Source of the DNA: Candidatus Thiodiazotropha sp. (ex Codakia rugifera)
Lineage (GTDB): Bacteria; Pseudomonadota; Gammaproteobacteria; Chromatiales; Chromatiaceae
Direction of reading: 5' to 3'
DNA: 64,000 bases
NCBI GenBank assembly: GCA_025656675.1
Contig: JAHXHN010000001.1
Span: 62,001-126,000 of the forward strand
The notes beneath the pieces are model-generated. The model did no database searches and was not told where the DNA came from. It saw only the letters and a program-made list of their open reading frames with translations. Positions 1-9,792 of the stretch are shown piece after piece. Position 1 is the first letter of the stretch, and each line of letters begins with the position of its first letter. Position numbers and translations under genes: made by a program.

Positions 1-31
1 GCCGGAGGTTCGAATCCTCTCACCCCGACCA
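1..31 (+). tRNA. tRNA-Pro, 3' portion (cut by window edge)
   Basis: The first 31 bases hold a tRNA T-arm and 3' acceptor strand: stem GGAGG, loop TTCGAAT, stem CCTCT, then CACCCCG, discriminator A and an encoded CCA. The acceptor strand predicts a 5' end of CGGGGTG, which is the usual start of bacterial proline tRNAs, whose T-arm is also very similar. The anticodon lies outside the window, so the isotype rests on the acceptor sequence alone. Confidence 0.8.
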
Positions 32-804
32 ATCACATGCTGCAGTAAAAAATAAAAAAGGCAGCTAATTCACTCCCTGATGCCTTCAACATAAAACGAA
101 ATGCCTTACGGGAATCCAAGCATCTCTTAGAATCCCACGATGCCTCCGTATACAATCCCGACCACTTTTCACTGGGCTTATCGTGGCGCTTACAGATAGC
201 CCTGACTGTTAATCGTACAGTAGTCTGTTATCTGGATGTTTCATCACGCCATTTGGCATCTTGTTAGTTTATGGATGAAATTCAACCCAGAATCCGCAGT
301 TGAACATGAATTTGTGAAAAAATTCATGTTCAACTGCGGAATTCAGGTTCAAGGATGCGTTGTTAGAAGCCAAGAGAACAGACCATTAAACATATTGTCG
401 ATTTTTTTTACAGCCTACAGACCTTCTGTCTTACACCGACAAGAGGGGTTTACCTATCTCATTGTTTTTCTGATCATTACTTTGATTTGGCATTTTATTT
501 GCGTTACTTTCACCAGTTACATGGTTATCTGGGAAAATCCTGAAAAAGATATACTTGTATTAGCGCCATACCCTCTGACTCTAAGAACAGTCCTGCTGTG
601 CAACGACCCTATGGTTTGATCATATTAAATTAATTTGGGTGGCCGACAGTCTGTGCTAGACATACTTCAGTGGATATAAACACAACATCGTGTTGGACAA
701 CTTTTGCACGAATGGGTGGTACCCATTCTCAGACAGTCAAGACAGCAGCGTTGAAGAATGGATAGATGTCAATGAAATGGTTGCGTCAATAAACGGGTTA
801 AATT
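32..804. other. Gene-poor region downstream of the tRNA
   Basis: No convincing protein gene was seen here. A 127-codon open frame at 236-619 runs straight through an inverted repeat and shows no family features. The stretch contains the repeat at 286-347 and a short perfect hairpin at 710-728 (GAATGGGT, loop GGT, ACCCATTC) about 76 bases upstream of the next gene, which could be an operator or leader structure. Confidence 0.5.
286..347. repeat. Inverted pair of a dispersed repeat
   Basis: A perfect 21-base inverted repeat: arm 293-313 (starts TCCGCAGTTGAACATG) and arm 320-340, with the six-base loop GTGAAA. Each arm extends outward imperfectly to 286 and 347. A near-identical 28-base unit occurs at 14578-14605, matching 286-313 at 25 of 28 positions, so this is a dispersed repeat family and not a private hairpin. 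No T-run follows, so it is not a typical intrinsic terminator. Confidence 0.7.
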
Positions 805-1098
805 ATGCAATCAGAAATAACCTATGAAAGACGGAAAGGCATCGATCCGATTCCGTCAAATTTGAAAGATATACTTACTGATCCACAAATGATGGCAGTC
901 AATAACCTAGAGCGTATTGGGTGGGAACTTGTAATTGTTCGTCGTCCATTGTTTCTAAGTGCCGTGCCAATTTTGAAAAATACTGCTAACAATCGTTTCG
1001 CTGTCTTACGAGAAGAGGGGCTTATAGAACTTGATTCCAGGGTCAAGGTACGTCAACAGCTAAACAAAAAAAAATGCTGGTATGGGGTTAACCATTAG
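805..1098 (+). CDS. Conserved-looking hypothetical protein, 97 aa
   Basis: A small soluble protein with an N-terminal YERRKG motif and a middle that reads like a recurrent gammaproteobacterial family of unknown function: a LERIGWEL segment followed by VRRPLF, then a hydrophobic strand and a FAVLREEGLIELD turn. The motif pattern (basic ERR stretch, then a GW...VRRPLF core) is the reason for accepting it, because the ribosome binding site is poor. An in-frame stop lies two codons upstream, so the ATG at 805 is the only sensible start. No membrane segment or signal peptide is seen and no function can be proposed. It stands alone between the tRNA region and the leftward VanZ-like gene. Confidence 0.55.
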   Translation: MQSEITYERRKGIDPIPSNLKDILTDPQMMAVNNLERIGWELVIVRRPLFLSAVPILKNTANNRFAVLREEGLIELDSRVKVRQQLNKKKCWYGVNH

Positions 1099-1185
1099 CA
1101 TATAGAGCTCCTATCAATCGCACGCTGACCGATGCTCACAGCCATCAGCATTCGCTGCTGTTCCTTACATGAGTCATGTATACCC

Positions 1186-2124
1186 TTAACGCAACCGCAT
1201 CGATAGCAGATAAAATTCATTACCTATCTGCTGTTTTGTACCAAAAATCAATAAATTCGTGATCACCGAAAGGTCCATCCTACGCTCCAATGGCGAATTT
1301 TCGATCTCCTTCAAGGGGATTGTAAAGTGGTTGTATCCATAGTTAAGTTCAAGCCTGTGATTGAACCGGTCACTGAGTTTGTTGTTGTGAGTGCGGTCAT
1401 TTATACGAAGCGTTAGTGGCAGCGTGTGCCGCAGCTCAGAATAGAGTGATAGCTCCAATGTGTGATAACCGCGCCAGTCTGGTTTAGGCTCGATCAGACT
1501 AACACCTGGCCAAGCGCCTTTCTTCAATTGAATGATCGCACAACGCCTTTGATCTGTTGCAATATCTGCTGGCCAGTTAGTGGGCCGATTGATGACATGA
1601 ACATCACCACCATGACTACCTTGCAGTAAAGCACCGGCTGCCACACCTTCCAGATTAATGAGAATCGGGAATTCTGCATTTCGAATCTGAGCCACTGACA
1701 ACCAATAGAGCGGCCCCGAAAAAGCAATCACAAACAACAGCACAACTGCCAGAGCAGACAGCCCACGGGGGATGGAGCGCCTGATCATGCCAGAAAACAG
1801 AAGACCACCCGCGGTGACACCCATCGCATTCATCAGCAAATCATATAGACTTGCCTCACGACCAATCGTGTACTGCACTATCTCCATGACAGCACCGAAG
1901 AGAAGGCAACCTAGCAAAATAGGCCAGAACAAATGATCTGCTGCAGTTTTGTAGGACCACAATACGGCCAATGACAATAAAACAAATATCAGGAAGTGGC
2001 CGGAATCTTGTAATGCATTGATGAGTCGGCCATCTCCAGGCAGTGTTACCCCCAGCAGCATCACCACAGTGAACAGTGCACTGATTACTAACAGAAACGG
2101 GTATCGGAGTGATGGGGAAGACAA
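1186..2124 (-). CDS. VanZ family membrane protein
   Basis: The first 160 residues form a VanZ-like module of several membrane helices, with the characteristic sequence around residues 70-100 (GAVMEIVQYTIGREASLYDL, then NAMGV). After the last helix comes a roughly 150-residue soluble, probably extracytoplasmic, domain rich in beta-strand pattern that does not belong to VanZ; its role is unknown. The start is TTG, with GGGAG placed eight bases upstream; the first ATG lies inside the first helix and is unlikely. It begins 21 bases after the tex stop, so the two are probably cotranscribed. VanZ itself is named after a teicoplanin-resistance gene, but most family members like this one have no known resistance role. 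Confidence 0.8.
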   Translation of the reverse strand: MSSPSLRYPFLLVISALFTVVMLLGVTLPGDGRLINALQDSGHFLIFVLLSLAVLWSYKTAADHLFWPILLGCLLFGAVMEIVQYTIGREASLYDLLMNAMGVTAGGLLFSGMIRRSIPRGLSALAVVLLFVIAFSGPLYWLSVAQIRNAEFPILINLEGVAAGALLQGSHGGDVHVINRPTNWPADIATDQRRCAIIQLKKGAWPGVSLIEPKPDWRGYHTLELSLYSELRHTLPLTLRINDRTHNNKLSDRFNHRLELNYGYNHFTIPLKEIENSPLERRMDLSVITNLLIFGTKQQIGNEFYLLSMRLR

Positions 2125-2145
2125 ATGGCAAACTCCCTTTCAAAT

Positions 2146-4452
2146 TTACCCTTTCTTTAGTTTCGCAAACGCTTCAGCCATCGCCCCACGAGGTGCCGGC
2201 TCTTGACGAGTGCGCGCCTTTCTCTGCTGCGGGCTGGATGAGGGCTGCTCTTTCTTACTGCTACCCGGTTTATTTCGTAGATCGTCTGAGAGACGCATGG
2301 TGAGTCCGATTCGCTTACGCTTGATATCGACATCCATCACCTTTACCTTGACCACATCACCTGCCTTGACGACTTCATGCGGGTCTTTTACAAACTTGTC
2401 CGCCAATGCTGATATGTGTACCAGGCCATCCTGATGGACACCGATATCGACAAAAGCACCGAAGTTGGTCACGTTTGTAACCACACCCTCTAGGGTCATG
2501 CCACTCTGCAGATCCTTCAACGCTTCGATGCCTTCCCGAAATTCTGCCGTTTTAAATTCGGGACGTGGATCACGACCGGGTTTATCCAGCTCGTTGATGA
2601 TGTCCTGTACTGTTGGCTGACCAAACTTCTCGTCAGTGAAATCATTGGCAGCAAGGGTATTGAGAAACTTGGTGTCACCGATAAGGGCACCCATTTCCCG
2701 TTTGCTTTTAGCCAGAATACGCTCCACCACGGGGTAGGCTTCAGGATGTACAGCTGAGGCATCCAGAGGGTTATCACCCTTCATGATACGTAGGAAACCG
2801 GCACATTGCTCGAAGGCCTTCTCACCAAGACGTGAGACCTTCAGGATCTGTTTACGGTTTTTAAATGCCCCATGCTCATCGCGGTAAGAGACAACATTGG
2901 CCGCCATCAATGCAGAGAGACCGGCAACACGGTTCAGTAAGGGTACCGAGGCGGTATTGATATCCACTCCGACAGCATTCACACAATCCTCCACCACAGC
3001 ATCGAGTTGACGCGCCAGTTTGACCTGTGAGACATCGTGTTGATACTGACCGACACCTATCGATTTGGGATCGATCTTCACCAATTCCGCAAGCGGATCC
3101 TGCAAACGACGGGCAATGGAGACAGCCCCACGCAACGATACATCCAGGTCGGGAAACTCGTTGGCGGCAAACGCGGAAGCTGAGTAGACGGAAGCGCCCG
3201 CTTCACTGACCATAATCTTGGTCAATCTCAGCTCTGGATGGCGTTTGATCAGATCCGCCACCAGTTTATCGGTCTCACGGGATGCTGTGCCATTACCGAT
3301 ACTGATCAGGTCGGCTTTGTGTTTTCGTGCCAATTTGGCCAATAAATGGAGCGATGGGTCCCACTGCTTCTTGGGCGCATGAGGATAGATGGTCGCCGTA
3401 TCGACCAGTTTGCCAGTGGTATCCACTACAGCCACCTTGACCCCGGTACGCAGCCCTGGGTCCAGACCGATTGTGGTGCGTGGACCAGCCGGTGCAGCCA
3501 GCAGCAAATCATGCATATTCCTGGCAAAAACCCTGATCGCCTCCTCTTCCGCGGTCTCTCGAAGGCGCGATTTTAAGTTTGTATCAAGATGGGTGAAGAT
3601 CTTTATCCGCCAAGCCCAGCGTACCACTTCACTCAGCCATTTATCGGCTGGCCGTCCCTCATTTTTGACGCCCATATGGTGTGCGATTATTCCCTCGGCA
3701 ACCCCTGTCTCGCTCTGCTTTAGTGCGGCATCTTCAGGCAGGAAGAGTTCCAGATTGAGTATCCCTTCCTGACGACCACGAAACAGTGCCAGTGCACGGT
3801 GTGACGGAATAGTATGAATAGTCTCCGAGAAGTCAAAGTAGTCTGCGAATTTGGCCCCTTCCTGCGCCTTACCTTCAGCTACCTTTGCAGCAAGAACACC
3901 CTGTTCCCAAAGATATTCACGCAATCGCCCTACCAGCTCAGCATCCTCAGCGAACATCTCCATCAGAATCTGTTTGGCACCATCGAGAGCAGCTTCAACA
4001 TCCCCCACTCCTTTGTCCCTATTGATATAACTGCCTGCTTCCTGTTCCGGTATCAGGGAGGGATTGGCGAGTAAGCCATCAGCCAGCGGTGCCAGGCCAG
4101 CCTCACGGGCAATTTGCGCCTTAGTCCGCCGCTTTGGTTTATACGGCAGGTAGAGGTCCTCCAGGCGGGTCTTGGTGTCCGCCGTGAGTAACGCTGCCTT
4201 CAGCTCAATTGTCAGCTTGCCCTGCTCCTCGATAGACTTCAATATCGCCCCACGCCGATCATCCAGCTCACGCAGATAGAGTAGACGCTCATCCAGATTG
4301 CGTAGCTGGGTATCGTCCAGACCATCGGTGGCCTCCTTACGGTAACGGGCCACAAAAGGCACAGTCGCCCCCTCATCCAACAGGTCAATAGCGGCTTCGA
4401 CCTGCTTAACTCGAATATTCAGCTCATCGGCAATGCGTTGGGCTATAGACAT
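2146..4452 (-). CDS. tex: Tex, S1-domain RNA-binding transcription accessory protein
   Basis: A 768-residue protein with the full Tex architecture: N-terminal helical region with [15 protein letters not shown], a YqgF/RNase H-like domain ([15 protein letters not shown]) near the middle, helix-hairpin-helix segments, and a C-terminal S1 domain ([15 protein letters not shown]). A basic, Ser/Gln/Lys-rich tail follows. Tex binds nucleic acid and acts in transcription and expression control; its precise role in most bacteria is uncertain. The reading frame stays open 15 codons further upstream, but the internal ATG at 4452 gives [11 protein letters not shown], matching the family N-terminus. Confidence 0.96.
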   Translation of the reverse strand: MSIAQRIADELNIRVKQVEAAIDLLDEGATVPFVARYRKEATDGLDDTQLRNLDERLLYLRELDDRRGAILKSIEEQGKLTIELKAALLTADTKTRLEDLYLPYKPKRRTKAQIAREAGLAPLADGLLANPSLIPEQEAGSYINRDKGVGDVEAALDGAKQILMEMFAEDAELVGRLREYLWEQGVLAAKVAEGKAQEGAKFADYFDFSETIHTIPSHRALALFRGRQEGILNLELFLPEDAALKQSETGVAEGIIAHHMGVKNEGRPADKWLSEVVRWAWRIKIFTHLDTNLKSRLRETAEEEAIRVFARNMHDLLLAAPAGPRTTIGLDPGLRTGVKVAVVDTTGKLVDTATIYPHAPKKQWDPSLHLLAKLARKHKADLISIGNGTASRETDKLVADLIKRHPELRLTKIMVSEAGASVYSASAFAANEFPDLDVSLRGAVSIARRLQDPLAELVKIDPKSIGVGQYQHDVSQVKLARQLDAVVEDCVNAVGVDINTASVPLLNRVAGLSALMAANVVSYRDEHGAFKNRKQILKVSRLGEKAFEQCAGFLRIMKGDNPLDASAVHPEAYPVVERILAKSKREMGALIGDTKFLNTLAANDFTDEKFGQPTVQDIINELDKPGRDPRPEFKTAEFREGIEALKDLQSGMTLEGVVTNVTNFGAFVDIGVHQDGLVHISALADKFVKDPHEVVKAGDVVKVKVMDVDIKRKRIGLTMRLSDDLRNKPGSSKKEQPSSSPQQRKARTRQEPAPRGAMAEAFAKLKKG

Positions 4453-4583
4453 GGATTTCACCTGAATTGAAATTTCGTGAGGCGGGGATACTAACAAAGC
4501 AGCGCTTTGGACGAAATATTGACAATAAGACTATTCCCGGAATCATGCTGAATCCAGGATGATCACTTGTGCAGCGATCTAAA

Positions 4584-5417
4584 CTAATGGACCCATGGTG
4601 TCCAATAGCCTTTATCATGCGTTGAGCTCAGCAAATGATAATAGTCCGCATTGTTACGCATAATGGTGCGACTGAGGTGATTCACAGGTGCATCAATCCA
4701 CTCTATTGCCACTTGTTTACCTCGCAGCTCGAACAAGGCGTCCAGGCTACGGCGCACCATCTCAAAACCAATGCCAGATTGGAGTTTCAAGGTTTCAGCG
4801 GCAAATCCACCCATCAAATCGATGAACTCTTCAAACATATTCAGGGAGTGCTGTCGTGCATCAGTTTCCTGTTCAGTGATAACAGCATCAGCGATCATAA
4901 TCCCGGTATCGTTTTTAAATTCAACAACCGGACAAACCTTCTGCACCAGCTTTTTCATCTCCTGGTTCTGCGGCAAACATTCGAATCGGAACCGCTTAAT
5001 ATCACGTTCAGTCGCAGCAACAATGAGTTTCTCCAGCAGCAGACGACCAATGCCTTTGCCCTGCATCCTGTCGATCACTGTCAGGCTCACTTCAGCGCAA
5101 TCCGAATCCTTGCCCAGACGAATAAAACGTCCAACCCCGATACCCACATCCTGTTTACTTTTTTTGTCCAATCCGACAATACACAACGCAAAGTGATCTT
5201 CCTGGTCTATTTCCGTGAAATAGCACAGTTCCTTTTTAGATAAGGTCTTTTTGACTGCGAGAAACCGTTTATAACGTGAGCGGGCCGAAAGGCTGTTAAA
5301 CCCTTTGCGTAACAGTTCCTTATCGCCAGGACGAAGTAAGCGCATTCGTACCCATTCACCACCAGGGAGACATACCTGCTCTTGATAAGACTCACCAAAC
5401 TGCATCGTGGTTGCCAT
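4584..5417 (-). CDS. GNAT family N-acetyltransferase
   Basis: An acetyltransferase of the GNAT fold. The acetyl-CoA-binding motif A is clear at about residues 130-150 (DRMQGKGIGRLLLEKLI). The N-terminal part (RLLRPGDKELLRKGF, then SARSRYKRF) resembles the GNAT domains attached to Pat-type protein acetyltransferases, but no CoA-ligase part is present. The C-terminal hundred residues carry no domain I recognise. The longest frame begins at a TTG at 5441, but GAGGAG sits nine bases before the ATG at 5417, so that start is chosen (277 aa). Substrate unknown; a protein or small-molecule amine would fit. Confidence 0.85.
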   Translation of the reverse strand: MATTMQFGESYQEQVCLPGGEWVRMRLLRPGDKELLRKGFNSLSARSRYKRFLAVKKTLSKKELCYFTEIDQEDHFALCIVGLDKKSKQDVGIGVGRFIRLGKDSDCAEVSLTVIDRMQGKGIGRLLLEKLIVAATERDIKRFRFECLPQNQEMKKLVQKVCPVVEFKNDTGIMIADAVITEQETDARQHSLNMFEEFIDLMGGFAAETLKLQSGIGFEMVRRSLDALFELRGKQVAIEWIDAPVNHLSRTIMRNNADYYHLLSSTHDKGYWTPWVH

Positions 5418-5707
5418 TTCAATAAACTCCTCATACTGCAAGGCACGCCACAGTATACCTTAATTACAAATAAATTGTGCGCTGCAGCATTCGACTGTAG
5501 TACCAGTCACTGGTTCCCCTAAAATATAAAAATTACTGTACTGGCTTTGGGTTAGGTATGTTGTCTACAATTTCAGTGCTGAGTGACGGATGAAGACGGT
5601 AAATACCAGAAATAACCGAGGGTTAATCAATAGTATCTACCTAAACAGCTTCAATAAGCATTTTATAATCAGTTGGTTGCAAAAAAGAGATTGGATCTTA
5701 TGGGTGG

Positions 5708-7024
5708 TTACAGGGTTTCCGTTACACCCTGAGATTGAAACCCTGCACTGTGCAGAGCCAATTCGGCATTCCGCAACCATTTAGTGAGTGGCTCCTGATC
5801 CTGCTCTGGAATTTCATCCTTAACCCATCGCCTCAGTGCCTCTCTGGCAGTACTTTGGACGAGAAAAATCATCTCCCGGACCAGAGCATTCAATTCTGAG
5901 ACAGCTTGATCATCATCGCCGATGATTGCCAATAGTTCGGCAGGTGCATATAAATCTACCCCACAGCGTTTAGCCAAACCCTCCACACCTTCCAGCTGGT
6001 TGGATATAAAGGCTGCCATTTCACCATCCCCTTCAACATCAATCCCTTTCGCTCCCTGCAGTATCTCAACCAGTAGCTTCATGCGTGCTTGCAGGGCTGT
6101 TTTGTTCGTTATGCCATTTTGGGCTGTTGGACCCGTTGCTTTATCAATCCGTTTTGCCGCTTCGATCAATGGCAGGATGATCTCGCAACCAAACCTTTCG
6201 GCATTGAGCTTTAACACCTCCGCTGTCGAGAAGAGTCCATTACCACTATTTTTTTGTTCCAGCCGTATCACCGTCAGCAACTCCGCCGCACCAAGCAATC
6301 GTGCAACCGGCATAACATCATCACCGGTTAAACCTTTGGGATAACCACTTCCATCCAGTCTTTCATGATGCTGATGCACTGCAAAGCTGATTCGGGGATG
6401 GTAGGCAGGAAATTCTCTCAGGAACAGATAGGCGATCGTTGGATGTGAGTAGATCTGACGACGCTGTGCCAACGTCAATGGCTTAGAACGATCAAACAGG
6501 CCAGGCTCCAGATGCATCTCGCCAAGATCATGAAAGACCCCCGCTGTCGCTAAAATATGCCGCTCATCCGAAGACCACCGCAGCTGGGCAGCGATGTAGA
6601 GCGCAACCAGTGCAACCCGTAGCATGTGGTGATAGCGATCCATACTCTGTTCCCGGCATACCGTCAGCTTGAAGGCCATCTGTGGTTCGAGATGAATTGT
6701 CCCAAATAGAGTCAATATATCCCTTTGAATAAAGGACGCATCGATAGCGCGTTCCAGCTCGGGTTCAATTGCCAGCAGTCGTTTTGTATCAGCTAATAGG
6801 CTGAGTGGCGTTACCGCATTCTCTACACTTAATGAGTTGTCCAATGGACGCAGCAATTTATGGCGAACCAGCCGCTCATACAATGAACTGTCAATCCGTG
6901 TTCCTTGTTTAACCAAGCTGACACCCTCATCATTGAGAATGTTTTCGGTGGAAACAATCTGCTGAGTATCACCCAGCGCGGTGACATGCTTAATATAGGG
7001 ATCTGGTTGAGTCAATGAATCCAT
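5708..7024 (-). CDS. HD-GYP-type phosphohydrolase
   Basis: A 438-residue soluble protein with an HD-GYP-like domain in its middle: HD motif FHDLGEMHL, then HHERLDGSGYPKGL at about residues 215-235. HD-GYP domains hydrolyse cyclic di-GMP. Here the conserved lysine of the usual HDIGK is replaced by glutamate, while the GYP motif is intact. The N-terminal 110 residues are not a receiver or PAS domain that I recognise; the C-terminal 150 residues are helical. It has no adjacent diguanylate cyclase. Activity is probable but the HD variant makes it uncertain. Confidence 0.85.
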   Translation of the reverse strand: MDSLTQPDPYIKHVTALGDTQQIVSTENILNDEGVSLVKQGTRIDSSLYERLVRHKLLRPLDNSLSVENAVTPLSLLADTKRLLAIEPELERAIDASFIQRDILTLFGTIHLEPQMAFKLTVCREQSMDRYHHMLRVALVALYIAAQLRWSSDERHILATAGVFHDLGEMHLEPGLFDRSKPLTLAQRRQIYSHPTIAYLFLREFPAYHPRISFAVHQHHERLDGSGYPKGLTGDDVMPVARLLGAAELLTVIRLEQKNSGNGLFSTAEVLKLNAERFGCEIILPLIEAAKRIDKATGPTAQNGITNKTALQARMKLLVEILQGAKGIDVEGDGEMAAFISNQLEGVEGLAKRCGVDLYAPAELLAIIGDDDQAVSELNALVREMIFLVQSTAREALRRWVKDEIPEQDQEPLTKWLRNAELALHSAGFQSQGVTETL

Positions 7025-7180
7025 CTGCCTGAAGGTATTATGTCTAATGTCATATCGGCTAGCGTGGTTATTCCTTTACATTCAGATTCTAAGCTTGAGC
7101 CCCCCTCAATTGATTACATATACAGTTCAATTGCATAGTATTCTTTGAAATATCTGTTAGTTAATGTGGAGAAAAAAGGT

Positions 7181-7639
7181 ATGGGCAAATATCGCTATCT
7201 TGATGATTTCAGTATCGGTGAGCACTTCACGACGAGAGGGATGACTTTCTCAGAGAGTGATATCGTTAAATTTGCCGCCCAGTTTGACCCCCAACCGTTT
7301 CACCTTGACACTGAAGCGGCAAGCCACTCCTTCTATGGCGGACTTATCGCCAGCGGGCTGCATACGATTTCGATCTGTTTCAGGCTGTTTATTGAGCAAG
7401 GCATGCTCGAGAAATCCAGTATGGGTTCACCCGGAATCGACGAACTCCGATGGCAGGCACCCGTCAGACCCGGCGATACACTGCATACCCAAGTCGAAGT
7501 CATCGATGTCAAACCATCTTCCAAACGCGATGACCGAGGCATATTGCGTCTCAAGTACTCAGCCATCAATCAGGATGAAGCGACAGTATCAAGTTTTATC
7601 GTGAATCATCTGGTGAGGCGTTCACCACCTACCGAATAA
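7181..7639 (+). CDS. MaoC family dehydratase
   Basis: A 152-residue hot-dog fold protein with the MaoC hydratase signature: FAAQFDPQPFHLD near residue 35 and ASGLHT near residue 63. Family members hydrate enoyl-CoA thioesters, for instance in fatty-acid or polyhydroxyalkanoate metabolism, but single-domain members like this often have unknown substrates. The open frame starts 12 codons earlier, but GGAG about ten bases before the ATG at 7181 and the usual MGKYRYLDDF-type beginning support the shorter form. It converges with ugd, 25 bases away. Confidence 0.88.
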   Translation: MGKYRYLDDFSIGEHFTTRGMTFSESDIVKFAAQFDPQPFHLDTEAASHSFYGGLIASGLHTISICFRLFIEQGMLEKSSMGSPGIDELRWQAPVRPGDTLHTQVEVIDVKPSSKRDDRGILRLKYSAINQDEATVSSFIVNHLVRRSPPTE

Positions 7640-7664
7640 GACTTCGATTACTCACGGGTAAGAT

Positions 7665-8990
7665 TCAATCGCCACGGCCGATTGCATAGTAGCTGAATCC
7701 AGCTTCCTTCATGCGTTGAGGATCATAGATGTTGCGGCCATCGAATATCACCGGCTCACTGAGTGACTGCTTAATCGCTTCAAAATCAGGACTGCGAAAT
7801 ACCTGCCACTCGGTTACCACTACCAAGGCATCCGCCCCATCCAGTGTACTTTCCTGATCCGCACAGTAAACAAGATCATCCCGTTCACCGTAGATACGTC
7901 GGCACTCATCCATGGCTTCTGGATCGAAGACCCGTACTGTGGCACCCGCTTCCCATAGCGCCGCCATCAGTACTCGACTGGAAGCTTCTCGCATATCGTC
8001 TGTATTCGGTTTAAACGAGAGCCCCCAAAGAGCAAAAGTCTTATTCTTCAGATCTCCCGAAAAATGTCGATGGATCTTACTGAACAATACCCGTTTTTGC
8101 CGGTAGTTGACCGCTTCGACCGCAGTCAGCAATTGTGCATCGTAACCTACCTCACGGGCAGTGCGCTCTAATGCATTGACATCTTTTGGGAAGCATGAAC
8201 CACCATAGCCACAACCCGGATAGATGAAGGAGTAGCCAATACGGGTATCTGCACCGATGCCATGCCGTACCTGTTCGATATCAGCTCCCAGCCGTTCTGA
8301 CAGATTCGAGAGTTCGTTCATAAAGCTGATCTTGGTCGCCAAAATGGCGTTAGCCGCATACTTGGTCAATTCAGCAGAACGTATATCCATGGCAATAAGA
8401 CGGTCGTGATTACGATTGAAAGGTGTGTACAAGGCTCGCAACAATTCTGTCGTTCGAGGGTTGTCAGTACCTATGATAATACGGTCCGGCTTCATGAAAT
8501 CATCCAGTGCGGCACCTTCCTTAAGAAACTCTGGATTTGAGACCACATCGAATTCAACGTGCTTGCCGTTTGCCCGAAGTGTCTCATTGATACGCGCTCT
8601 GACCTTATCTCCAGTACCGACTGGAACAGTAGATTTATCGACAATCACCCGATAGTCATCCATGTGTTCCGCAATGGATGTTGCCACCGCCAGTACATAT
8701 TGTAAGTCCGCCGATCCATCCTCATCGGGCGGTGTTCCTACAGCGATAAACTGGAACAAGCCATGCTCAACAGCCGCAGCGGCATCGGAGGTAAAGGTTA
8801 GCCTCCCTGCCTGCACATTACGCTCGACCATCGCTTCAAGACCTGGCTCGTAAATGGGGATCTCTCCTTGTTTAAGCATCTCAATCTTGCGTTCATCCAC
8901 ATCCATGCAAATCACATCATTACCCACCTCGGCCAGGCAAGCACCTGTTACCAAACCGACGTAACCCGAACCAAATACCGAAACTTTCAT
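7665..8990 (-). CDS. ugd: UDP-glucose 6-dehydrogenase
   Basis: Oxidises UDP-glucose to UDP-glucuronate with NAD+, supplying precursors for acidic exopolysaccharide or lipopolysaccharide. The N-terminal Rossmann motif [10 protein letters not shown] and the catalytic cysteine motif [10 protein letters not shown] (about residue 260) are both present, and the 441-residue length is normal for the family. The frame extends to a TTG at 8996, but AAGGA seven bases upstream of the ATG at 8990 identifies the start. No exopolysaccharide genes are adjacent; the upstream neighbours are lipid and housekeeping genes. Confidence 0.96.
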   Translation of the reverse strand: MKVSVFGSGYVGLVTGACLAEVGNDVICMDVDERKIEMLKQGEIPIYEPGLEAMVERNVQAGRLTFTSDAAAAVEHGLFQFIAVGTPPDEDGSADLQYVLAVATSIAEHMDDYRVIVDKSTVPVGTGDKVRARINETLRANGKHVEFDVVSNPEFLKEGAALDDFMKPDRIIIGTDNPRTTELLRALYTPFNRNHDRLIAMDIRSAELTKYAANAILATKISFMNELSNLSERLGADIEQVRHGIGADTRIGYSFIYPGCGYGGSCFPKDVNALERTAREVGYDAQLLTAVEAVNYRQKRVLFSKIHRHFSGDLKNKTFALWGLSFKPNTDDMREASSRVLMAALWEAGATVRVFDPEAMDECRRIYGERDDLVYCADQESTLDGADALVVVTEWQVFRSPDFEAIKQSLSEPVIFDGRNIYDPQRMKEAGFSYYAIGRGD

Positions 8991-9062
8991 AGTCAATCCT
9001 TATGAAATGCCATCTAAACCAACGCGCAATCATACTTGTTGAAGAACCAGGAAACCACATCC

Positions 9063-9755
9063 TCAAACTTTCGGTGCCAGATCCAGCGCTTGCTGGATCA
9101 CCTGATTCAACTGGTCAGGAGATTGCTCATCAACACGAATAACGGGAAGAAGCTGAATCTTCGCATACCCTCTGAGCAATACGGGTGCCATGACCTGTCC
9201 CTGGCCACTCACACCGCTGATTCTGAGCGGTACCAGCGGTGCTTTCGTAATAGTCGCCAGTCGGGCTGCTCCGGCCTTGATCTTTCGTGGCGGATCGCTG
9301 TCGAGGTGGATCTTGCCATGCGGAAAGAGTGCCACAACTTCTCCGGTGCGAAGCGCCTTGATCGCTTGACGCATGGCCTTCTCGGGTGAGTTTTCACGAT
9401 CAACCGGGATACACCCGACGGCACGAAAAAGCCACTTTACACCGTACCGCTGGTACTGCTCACGGGCGATGAGAAAGCGTAATGGCCGCGAACTGGAAGC
9501 CAACATTAACAGGGGATCAAGACCAGAAATATGATTGGCCACCACGATAGCTCCACCTGTTTCAGGCAGTGGTATCTCAACTTTCGGCAATCGATGGTAA
9601 GAGTGACAAAACAAGCGATTGAATCCATCCAACCAGTTCAGCCAAAATACGCCCCAGTCGATCTGGCTTGCCTCTTTGCAACGCTTGTTGAGCCATACCC
9701 ACCCAACCAATACCGCTGTCATTGTCACCAGTGAGAGTGTCATCCAGTGTTCCAT
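9063..9755 (-). CDS. 1-acyl-glycerol-3-phosphate acyltransferase-like (PlsC family)
   Basis: A 230-residue membrane-associated acyltransferase: one N-terminal hydrophobic segment, the acyltransferase motif NHISGLD (about residue 75), and FPHGKIHLDS in place of the more usual FPEGTRS block. The replaced glutamate is worth noting but other PlsC-like proteins vary there. It probably transfers an acyl chain to a glycerolipid or related acceptor. The start is uncertain: ATG at 9755, a TTG at 9758 and an ATG at 9743 are all in frame, and none has a good ribosome binding site. The 9755 start lies inside a perfect inverted repeat. Confidence 0.85.
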   Translation of the reverse strand: MEHWMTLSLVTMTAVLVGWVWLNKRCKEASQIDWGVFWLNWLDGFNRLFCHSYHRLPKVEIPLPETGGAIVVANHISGLDPLLMLASSSRPLRFLIAREQYQRYGVKWLFRAVGCIPVDRENSPEKAMRQAIKALRTGEVVALFPHGKIHLDSDPPRKIKAGAARLATITKAPLVPLRISGVSGQGQVMAPVLLRGYAKIQLLPVIRVDEQSPDQLNQVIQQALDLAPKV

Positions 9756-9778
9756 CAAGTCGATATTGATGGAACACT
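9746..9778. repeat. Perfect 13-base inverted repeat over the plsC-like start
   Basis: AGTGTTCCATCAA at 9746-9758 and its exact complement TTGATGGAACACT at 9766-9778, separated by GTCGATA. It sits between def and the plsC-like gene and covers the latter's start codon. No T-run follows on either strand. It may be a translation-controlling hairpin in the def-plsC transcript or an operator. Confidence 0.7.
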
Positions 9779-9792
9779 AGGTTGAATGACGT

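Noticed and set aside
236..619. 127-codon open frame after the tRNA
   Set aside because: It reads through both arms of the inverted repeat at 286-347, has no ribosome binding site and shows no family pattern apart from a chance hydrophobic run.
4635..5243. Long opposite-strand frame (202 codons) over the acetyltransferase
   Set aside because: Antisense shadow of a gene with clear GNAT motifs.
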